Assembly: GCA_023246995.1 (NCBI GenBank)
Contig: JAHFHI010000118.1
Span: forward strand, 1-5,303
DNA length: 5,303 nucleotides
Direction: 5' to 3'
Source: Candidatus Omnitrophota bacterium
GTDB lineage: Bacteria; Omnitrophota; Omnitrophia; Omnitrophales; Aquincolibacteriaceae
This document shows, piece after piece, positions 1 through 5,303 of the stretch (position 1 is its first letter; each line of letters begins with the position of its first letter). The translations under genes and the position numbers were made by a program. Under the pieces are notes generated by a model. That model had not been told where the DNA came from. It did not search any database and saw nothing but the letters and a program-made list of their open reading frames with translations.

Positions 1-3000
1 CTGCGCCTCAACCGGCGCTCGCTCCCCGCTCGGAGGTGCGAACACTTTCCCAGGACCTGAAGGACTTTTTGGATCCGCTTGCCCCGGCCACGGACCCCGG
101 CCGCCAACGCCTTGAAGCCGCGCTCGGAAAGCTTGAAGAAACCAAGGCCGCGCAAGCCGGGAGGCTTCTTGAAAAGTCGCGAGAAATGCCGCTCGGCCTG
201 GGCCCTTCGCGGGTGATTTCTCTGATTGAAGATCTGACGCGGGAAATTTACGACGAATATAACATCCGCAATCTCTCGCTCGGTCTTCGGGCCGCCTTTG
301 CCCTGGCCGCCTTTGACCCCGAAAACTTTCCGGCCGTACACGAAAGAATTCTCGGGATCGTGGGTGAGATTGATCTAAAGGCCCACGCGCTGAACGACCG
401 TATCGATGCTTCCGAATACGCCAAGATTAACAAGGCTTTTTCAGACGCGGAGTATAAGGAAACGATTGATCAGAATATGCTTCTCCGGTTTGCTTTGAAC
501 CGCATTATTTTTGACATGCCGCGCAAGGAACGCCGCTCGCTTGAGCGGGAGTACCTGGCCCAGGAGTTTATGAGGGATTTCGATAATCCGGGCTCCGGAA
601 AGGTTCCGCAGATTGTTTTTATCACAGACCTTCACGGCGCCACCAACGTGGGCCCCTTGATCGCTTTCGGACTCGGCTTAAGCGACGCCCCCCAGGAATA
701 TCAGAATATTCAGAGTCCCCAGGAGCTTCAAAAAAGGCTGGAGGCAAAAGGCGTCAGCCTTGACGACAAATCGTTTACCGGCGGTTCGGATTATGTGGAT
801 CGCGGCCCGAAGCCTGTGTGGGGATTCCGTTTTAACCAGTGGCTTCGTGAGCGCGGGCTTTTGAAATTTATTGACGGGAACCACGACGACTGGAAGGACG
901 AGAACATCCTCGGGGTTCATTTGCGGGTACACGATACATTGCGCGAAATAGCGGCATCCGGGAGATACCAGGAGAGTGATCTTGAAAGCCACCTGGAGAA
1001 AGTGCGGCCGTTTGTGACGACCGTCAATCTTGATCCGGCTAAAAAAACAGAGGTCGAAAAGCAGCTTGCGGGCAATATGCGCCAATTTTTGAAAGCGGCC
1101 CAGGAAGGCAGGGCTGATGAAGGCGTGATTGATTCTTACGCTGATATCGTGATTGACTCGGGAACCAACCCCAACCATTCGCTTGAGTGGTGGTCGCGCG
1201 AGTGGGGTGATCACGCCGGCTGGGCCGACACCTTTTTAGATCAGCTGAACGAAGAACTTATTAATGGTGTTGCGCAAAAAATACAGGACCACTTGCAGGA
1301 GCATCCCGAATTTTTAGTCCAGCTAGCCAGCCTTCTCGCCTCGCCCGAGGCCGTTCCCGAAGCCCTGCGCCAGCAGCTTGAGCCCGTTCGCGCGGGCCTG
1401 CTTGGCAATCTTCAGAAATACGGAACGCCCTTTGAAAAAATTGATGCCGCGATTTTTTCAAAATCCCCGGCGGTCCGGGATGCCAAGGCGAAGATCGAAC
1501 AGATTAAAAAAGCAAATGAAACCATCCGTAACGAAAACGCTCAAAGAGTCGCGGCCGGCCGATTCGAGGAGATCGTGCCCCAAAAGAAGGTCCCGACCAC
1601 TTTTCCAGAAACCGCTAAAGCCGCCCGGGAAAAATTGGACGAGATCACGGCTTTGGCCGAGTTTTTAAATCAGGCTTTGCCGGGTTTGAATCTGCCTCTC
1701 GCGCCTGTGGAACTGGTGACTCCGGAAAATTACCGCCGCAATCCGGTCGTGGTCGAAACCGCGCTATGGGATCTCAAAAACACCCGATCGATTTATGTGG
1801 ATGCCTACGCCAACTTGACCACGCACGGCATCATTCCCGTGGAAAAGGAAACGAGCGATTTCAAGACCGAGTACAAAGGCTTGAAAGGCGTGGCCGCGAT
1901 CGAACGTATCCAATACGACATCCGCCGTTTTTTTGAAAAGTTCGATACGGTTCCCGACACGCCGGAATTCCGCAAGCAGATGATGGAAGAGGTCGGCGAG
2001 GCCCTACGCGTCAAAAACGACTGGTATTCCGATCTTCTGGCGTATCTCAAACCCTTGGAAATCAAGATGTGGCTTGAGCGCGGGGGGCCGTCGGCTTTTC
2101 CCTACAGTTACAGTTCAGCCTACAGCGCCCGGGAATTTGCCGGGAATAAAGGGGTTCATAAGGTCGGCCACGTGGAATCCAAGAAACTGCGTGAGATCGG
2201 CCTGCCCTTTTGGGTGGGGGGGCTGGATGGCGGGCTTGTGAATGGGGACGATGAAATGTCAGCCGGTTATGCGGGCTTGGGTGGCATTATCACCTTTGGG
2301 CTGATGGTCAATGGGGAACGCACGGGCATCCGCCGCTATGGTTACGCCGAGACTTCGATCAGCGTGGAAAAGAAGCTTAAAGATAAGGACAAGAAACTCA
2401 AAGAAGAACAGGCCAGGCTTGCCAAGGCCCAGGCAGACCAGAAACCGGCCGAAGAAATCAGTTCGCTTGAGGGTGGGGTGAAAAAACTGCAGGGCGATAT
2501 TGACAAACTCAAAGCGCAGCTTGAGAGGGTCAAGGCAAGCGGAGACATTATTCAGGACACTACGTTTGTCGATCTGCCGGCCGCTGAAAAGGCCAAGGCG
2601 GAGCCTTTCCATTCCGGCAAGGGCTTGACCGGCTACTATGCCGCGCGCTTTTTGGAAGAAAACGCCGAAGACTACCGGATTTTAAAAGAAGAAGCCCTGA
2701 CGCGGGACCGCGGGGACCGGGCTGCCTATTACGAGCGCAAGGAACAAGAAGCGCGCAAGGCCTTTGAGGCCTTTAGCTCCCAATACGAGGCCTTTAAAGC
2801 CCAGGCCCCGGCGGCCAAGCGCTCGGAAGTGCGCGCCCAGCGCGTGAACGTCGAGGAGCCCATTGAGAATATCGCCGGGATCGCGGACCGACTCGAATTT
2901 TTAAACAGGATTGCCGAAAACGCAGGGGACTTTTCCGGAATTCTCGCATCCATCCGGTATCTGATCGTGAACCTGCGAACGAGCCCGGTCCGGGCCGAAC

Positions 3001-5303
3001 TTTCTCCGGAATTGCCCGCTATCCAGAAAAGAATCGAAGACGCGTTGAGTCAGCTGCTTTCGGTGAAACTGGCCCCCGAAGACTACAGTTTAATAAAGCA
3101 ATTGGTATCGGATGTCTCAATAAAGGTTTCTCGGGAAAAACTTGAGCCAAGCCGACTGCCGGAGCTTTCCATGCCCGGCATAATCGGCTTTGACGCCTTA
3201 TATGGAAAGGTGCGCGAGCTTTTTCGGGAGGGCAATATCGAAGCCGCCTTTGGCGATATTCCCCGCTTGCGCAATATCATTCATTATGCCGTGCTCCAGG
3301 AAACCGGCGGCCCGGCGCGGCAGGCGCTTTTTAACGCGGATTTTATCCTGGAGCGCGTTTTCCGGGAATGGGTCGAGGGCCGGGCCTCGGGTTTTCAGGA
3401 GGACTTGCGGGACCATCCCGAAGAGGCCCTGAAAACGCTTTATCAGACCGCGGTCTTTGCCGCCCAGAACGGACAAGCGCCCCGAGCCCTGCAGTCTTTT
3501 GCCGAACTCTTGAACGCGTCCGACCTTTCCTACGGCCAGTGGACGGATATTTTGTTTCACCTGAAGAATATTTACGATGAGGCGGTCAGCCGCTACAAAA
3601 GGGATTATACGGATATTGTCTATGATGTGACCACGAGCGAGGCCGCGCCCGCGGAGTTGAGCGCTTTTTTTACCGATCTGCTTGAAATTCAAGGTTTCAA
3701 TCTTCTGCGCAGGTTGATCGCGGCAAGTTCGGAATCCATGCGCGGCCTGGCGGCCCGCGGTAAAAACCTTGAAGACAGGGTGATTGCCCAGACACCCGGC
3801 CAGCCCGAAGCCCCTCAAGCGGTTCCGGAATTCGCCATGCTCTCCGAATTTAAAAACAAGGCCGCGGATCCGGGGAATCCCGAATTTTTAACCGATTACG
3901 GAAAAAGAGGCTTTTGGGGCGTTAAAAACGCGAAAACTTTAGCCATGAGCGCCCTTGGGCTTCCGGTTCCGGACGGATTTCTCATCCCCGCTTCGGCCTC
4001 GGTTTTGCCGGAATCGGTTCTGAAAACCTCTTTCCGGGAAAAAGTGCGGAGTTTTATGGCAAAGCTTGAGGCGGATCTCCGGAGCCGGACGGGGGAGGAT
4101 AAGATTTTCGCTTCGCCGGAAACGCCGCTTCTTTTGACGGTCCGAAGCAGCGCGGCCATGACCTTTAAAGGCATCCCGGAGAGCGTTACGGCCCTCGGCA
4201 TGAACGATGCCATCCTTCAAAAATTGATCGCGCTCACGGGCAATGAACCTTTTATCTATGACCTTTATCTGCGCTTCATCGAATCCTTTGCCGTGGCGGT
4301 GCTCGGGATTTCCAAAGAGCCTTTTACAAAAATTATGCAGGAGGTCCGAGGAACCCAGGGCCTTTACCGTCAGCTTCTTTCTCCGGACGCCCAGAGAACG
4401 GTCATTGAGCAGTATAAGGAAGTCATCCGTGCTTCGGGGCAGACGATTCCCGAGGACCCCTGGGAACAATTATGGATGGCCATTGAAAAATTGTACGCCG
4501 GCAAAAAGGTGCCGGCCCATGTGGAAGGTGATTGGCCGAAGGGACTCATGGTTCAGGAAATGATTTTTGGTAACCGGGACATGCGCTCCGGAGGCGGGAT
4601 CGCGGTCGCCCGCCGGTTGAATAAAAACGAAATCGGGATTTCAGGCGAATGGATTCCCGCGGGTTTGCCCGAAGATTTGCTTGATGTGAGCGGCGGAATT
4701 CCGCTCGGGATCCATCAGCTGGGCCGGGGGCTTGGGACCGAGCATGCCCTGAAAATTCATCAGGAACTCCAGAGAACCGCCGCTGTCCTAATCGAATACT
4801 TCGGCAGAGACCAGGAAATTAAATTCGTGTTTACCGGCGATCGCTTGTCGGTGCTCGGGGCCCGGGATGCCGGAGAAATACAGGCCAAGAAATTTCCGGG
4901 ATTCATCACGGGGCAGGCAAAGGCGATCGCGCAGGGAATCCCGATCGGGGGATTCTTCCGGGGGATCGTGGTTTCGGATCCGGCGCGATTAAAAAATCCC
5001 GAAATCCTTGAAAAGGTTGCCGACTACGGGCTTGACGGCGTTATTTTCCGGGGAGGCCGGACAGTCCCGCCGCAGGCTCTGCGGGACGCCGACGCTTTTA
5101 TTTTTCAGACCGGGAGCACCGCGGATTCCGCCGTGACGGCCATGCAGGAAGGCAAGCCGGCGGTGGGCGGAATCAGTGATCAGATGGGAATCCCGGACGG
5201 GAGTATCGTGACTTTTGACGGAACCACCGGGCGTATTTATGAGGGCCGGCTGAACACCAAAAGAGAAGAAGAGATCAAACGGATCATCGGGGACGTGCCT
5301 GAT
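1..5303 (+). CDS. Internal part of a giant multi-module protein (FBPase-like and PPDK-like domains), open at both ends
   Basis: The frame starting at base 3 has no stop codon through base 5303, giving 1,767 residues, with bases 1-2 ending an upstream codon. Recognisable domains in the same frame from both halves show that it is a real single gene and not chance openness. In order it contains RSEVR, a helical segment, a class III fructose-1,6-bisphosphatase-like phosphoesterase, a coiled coil, RSEVR again, an unrecognised helical region, a Pro-rich linker and a degenerate pyruvate phosphate dikinase-like domain. The last residues (about 1749-1767) are charged and lead towards whatever follows. 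No signal peptide or membrane segment is visible inside the window, so location cannot be judged. In-frame ATG codons exist (for example base 186), but the reading frame upstream of them has the same coding character, so none is taken as the start. No frameshift is apparent. Giant proteins of this kind are known from Omnitrophota; assignment to that group is inference. Confidence 0.93.
27..41 (+). repeat. RSEVR motif, copy 1 (module border candidate)
   Basis: Residues 9-13 read RSEVR, directly after a Pro/Ala-rich stretch (APQPALAP) typical of a flexible linker. The identical pentapeptide recurs at residues 940-944, again after Pro/Ala-rich sequence. The codons differ between the copies (TCG GAG GTG CGA here, TCG GAA GTG CGC there), which argues for conservation or convergence at protein level and against a recent DNA duplication. 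Its role is unknown; a domain border, a protease site or a docking peptide are possible. Confidence 0.6.
42..602 (+). other. Helical N-terminal segment of module 1
   Basis: Residues 14-200 are rich in Leu, Ala, Glu, Lys and Arg with few prolines after residue 36, which suggests mostly alpha helix. A charged stretch at about 40-60 has coiled-coil-like spacing. A basic patch (PRKERRS at about 173-179) and a run of acidic and aromatic residues precede the first phosphoesterase motif. Class III fructose-1,6-bisphosphatases also have sequence ahead of their DxH motif, but from memory it is much shorter than this, so most of this segment is probably specific to the giant protein. No catalytic motif is recognised here. 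Confidence 0.5.
1131..1797 (+). other. Long helical insert between phosphoesterase metal motifs
   Basis: Residues about 377-599 separate the GNHD motif from the HGIIPV block. The insert opens with a Trp- and His-rich stretch (NPNHSLEWWSREWGDHAGW, 390-408 approximately), with H392, W396, W397, D403 and H404 close together. Long helices rich in Leu, Gln and Glu follow, then a Pro-containing stretch near 1575-1605 and 1680-1700. Class III FBPases carry a long helical region in this place, so it is treated as part of the same domain. It may shape substrate access. The Trp/His cluster is not a motif I can assign. Confidence 0.5.
1431..1462 (+). repeat. Perfect 11-bp inverted repeat inside the gene
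   Basis: TTTGAAAAAAT at 1431-1441 is exactly complementary to ATTTTTTCAAA at 1452-1462, with a 10-base loop between. In RNA it could form an A/U-rich hairpin. No U-run follows and it lies deep within a coding frame, so it is not a normal intrinsic terminator. The arms encode part of a helical insert (PFEKIDAAIFSKSP) and may be complementary by chance, since both contain homopolymer runs. Confidence 0.35.
2364..2540 (+). other. Charged coiled coil
   Basis: Residues 788-846 are dominated by Lys, Glu, Asp, Gln and Leu with heptad-like Leu/Ile/Val spacing (for example KKLQGDIDKLKAQLERVK at about 825-842). A short break containing Pro and Ser (KPAEEISS) lies near the middle, so it may fold back as a helical hairpin. 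It follows directly on the last strand of the phosphoesterase domain. Bacillus-type class III FBPase also ends in a Lys/Glu-rich helical tail, so this could be an enlarged version of that tail. It may serve for oligomerisation or as a spacer between modules; nothing in the sequence decides between these. Confidence 0.75.
2541..2819 (+). other. Helical tail of module 1, ending in a Pro/Ala linker
   Basis: Residues 847-939 are charged and helical, with aromatic residues (TGYYAARF, AAYYERKE) and a small internal repeat: EAF occurs at 922-924 and 929-931, and the DNA word GAGGCCTTTA recurs at 2766 and 2787. It ends in KAQAPAAK, a Pro/Ala-rich stretch just before the second RSEVR. Position and composition suggest a linker region closing module 1. 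I do not recognise a domain family here. Confidence 0.5.
2820..2834 (+). repeat. RSEVR motif, copy 2 (module border candidate)
   Basis: Residues 940-944 read RSEVR, identical to residues 9-13 and 931 residues away. It is preceded by QAPAAK and followed by a helical segment, the same arrangement as at copy 1. It sits between a phosphoesterase module and a PPDK-like module, which is why a module-border role is proposed. Confidence 0.6.
2835..3788 (+). other. Unrecognised helical region ahead of the PPDK-like domain
   Basis: Residues 945-1262 are Leu-, Ala-, Glu- and Arg-rich, with scattered aromatic residues and short turns at Pro or Gly, suggesting a bundle of many helices. Repeated helix-pair-like units occur, for example IEAAFGDIPRLRNIIHYAVLQ and ALKTLYQTAVFAAQNGQAPRAL in separate stretches, and these give a loose impression of TPR/HEAT-like architecture. 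No clear repeat consensus could be fixed by eye. It carries no catalytic signature I can name. From its place it may be a scaffold, a regulatory domain or the N-terminal extension of the dikinase-like module. The identity is unknown. Confidence 0.5.
3789..3842 (+). other. Pro-rich interdomain linker
   Basis: Residues 1263-1276 (QTPGQPEAPQAVPE) contain four prolines in fourteen positions along with Gln, Ala and Glu, which is typical of a flexible linker. It separates the unrecognised helical region from the PPDK-like domain. No RSEVR motif follows it, so if RSEVR marks full module borders this linker is only an internal joint. Confidence 0.7.
3888..4880 (+). other. PPDK-like ATP-grasp (nucleotide-binding) domain, active site altered
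   Basis: In pyruvate, phosphate dikinase this domain uses ATP and phosphate to phosphorylate the central histidine. The family landmarks are in order. GVKN (K1308, matching the GGKG lysine) is followed at the family spacing by LGLPVPDGF; then come TVRSSA (R1381), KGIPES, LGMND (1398-1402), FIYDLYLRF (from 1417), VQEMIFGN (ending 1524) and SGGGIA (from 1529). The end block DQEIKFVFTGDRLSVLGAR aligns without gaps to the family block QDIEFT...LQTR. Using C. symbiosum numbering from memory, D321 becomes E1605, E323 becomes K1607 and Q335 becomes G1619, while R337 is kept as R1621. Two of these are drastic changes at metal/ATP-binding positions. FTRNP is also replaced by VARRL. The fold is likely retained with weak or no dikinase activity. 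A PEP synthase relative is possible, but the motifs fit PPDK better. Confidence 0.78.
4890..5246 (+). other. PPDK-like phosphohistidine (swivelling) domain lacking the catalytic His
   Basis: In PPDK and PEP synthase this mobile domain carries phosphate on a histidine in the motif GGMTSHAAVVAR. Here residues 1630-1748 keep the framework: QGIPIGGFFRG at the entry strand (GLPASPGAATG in the family), VIFRGGRTVPP (VILVRPETSPE), EGKPAVGG (MGKPCVAG) and VTFDGTTGRIYEG (ITLDGSTGEVYLG). The active loop reads QTGSTADSAVTA, which aligns without gaps back from GKP and places D1708 (GAT, bases 5124-5126) exactly at the catalytic histidine (H455 in C. symbiosum, from memory). The Thr two residues earlier is kept, but the GG pair is reduced. 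Phosphotransfer through histidine is therefore not possible in the standard way. The window ends 19 residues after the domain, so a PEP/pyruvate-binding barrel could follow but is not seen. Confidence 0.78.

Larger units (their letters stand above)
603..2363 (+). other. Class III fructose-1,6-bisphosphatase-like phosphoesterase domain (calcineurin fold)
   Basis: The expected role is metal-dependent phosphate ester hydrolysis; in class III FBPase the substrate is fructose-1,6-bisphosphate in gluconeogenesis. The motifs appear in family order. These are TDLHG with D209 and H211, SDYVDRGP with D263 and D266, DGNHDDW with N293 and H294, THGIIPV with H608, VGHVE with H723, and LDGGL (742-744) followed by GLGGIITF. 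The HG-IPV block and the DGG...G-GG end block match Bacillus-type Fbp (HGCIPV, GHTPV, IDGGFSK...GIAGYTL) better than ordinary PPP phosphatases. The long segment between GNHD and HGIIPV is also a class III trait. One oddity is that the usual GD of GDxxDRG is SD here (S262). All six expected ligand positions are kept, so activity is plausible. Substrate is not shown by sequence; another phosphoesterase specificity remains possible. Confidence 0.75.

Noticed and set aside
186..188. In-frame ATG as a possible start of the gene
   Set aside because: There is no convincing ribosome binding site, and the frame upstream to base 3 is open and coding-like, including the RSEVR motif shared with residues 940-944.
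678..1214. Minus-strand open frame of 178 codons
   Set aside because: It lies opposite the motif-bearing FBPase-like coding region, has no recognisable domain, and is explained by the codon composition of the real frame.
2103..2129. Tyr/Ser-rich stretch (PYSYSSAYSA) considered as a tandem repeat or phosphorylation-like region
   Set aside because: It is only ten residues long and falls where class III FBPases have a Ser/Tyr-containing segment (GEYSSLFG), so it is explained by the domain.
2760..2798. Direct repeat of GAGGCCTTTA at 2766 and 2787
   Set aside because: It reflects the short EAF amino-acid repeat in a charged helix; two 10-base copies are too little to call a repeat element.
3198..3818. 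Minus-strand open frame of 206 codons
   Set aside because: It is opposite the continuous plus-strand frame. Its translation has no recognisable motif, and no promoter or ribosome binding site suggests separate expression.
3939..4469. Minus-strand open frame of 176 codons
   Set aside because: It is a shadow of the PPDK-like ATP-grasp coding region, whose conserved motifs on the plus strand settle the coding strand.
4243..4563. Plus-strand open frame of 106 codons in another frame
   Set aside because: It overlaps the PPDK-like domain entirely and its translation has no family signature.

Overview
The whole window is the inside of one very long plus-strand gene. The frame beginning at base 3 is open for 1,767 consecutive codons and runs off both ends, so neither the start codon, the ribosome binding site nor the stop codon is present. 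No promoter, terminator, RNA gene, mobile element or CRISPR array is seen, and no stretch of the window is non-coding. Residue numbers below count from base 3, so residue n begins at base 3n.

The protein reads as a chain of modules. Residues 9-13 carry a short motif, RSEVR, after a Pro/Ala-rich stretch. A helical segment follows (about 14-200). Next is a calcineurin-fold phosphoesterase domain (about 201-787) that most resembles class III (Firmicute-type) fructose-1,6-bisphosphatase, with its six expected metal-ligand motifs present. A charged coiled coil (788-846) and a helical, charged tail come next. Residues 940-944 then repeat RSEVR, again after a Pro/Ala-rich stretch. The second module has about 320 helical residues that I do not recognise, a Pro-rich linker (1263-1276), and a domain collinear with the ATP-grasp and phosphohistidine domains of pyruvate, phosphate dikinase (PPDK). 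The catalytic histidine of that domain is replaced by aspartate and the ATP/metal site is altered, so it looks like a pseudoenzyme. The PEP-binding barrel of PPDK, if present, lies beyond the window.

The organism is bacterial, judging from the uninterrupted frame, moderately high GC and bacterial domain types. Giant multi-module proteins built from enzyme-like domains are known from Omnitrophota (candidate phylum OP3) and some related uncultured bacteria. That is my best guess, but it is an inference and is not proven by the sequence.

The most notable point is the combination: two gluconeogenesis-type modules (FBPase-like and PPDK-like) in one giant chain, each introduced by the same RSEVR motif, one apparently catalytically competent and the other apparently dead. 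RSEVR may mark module borders or processing sites. This is a hypothesis.
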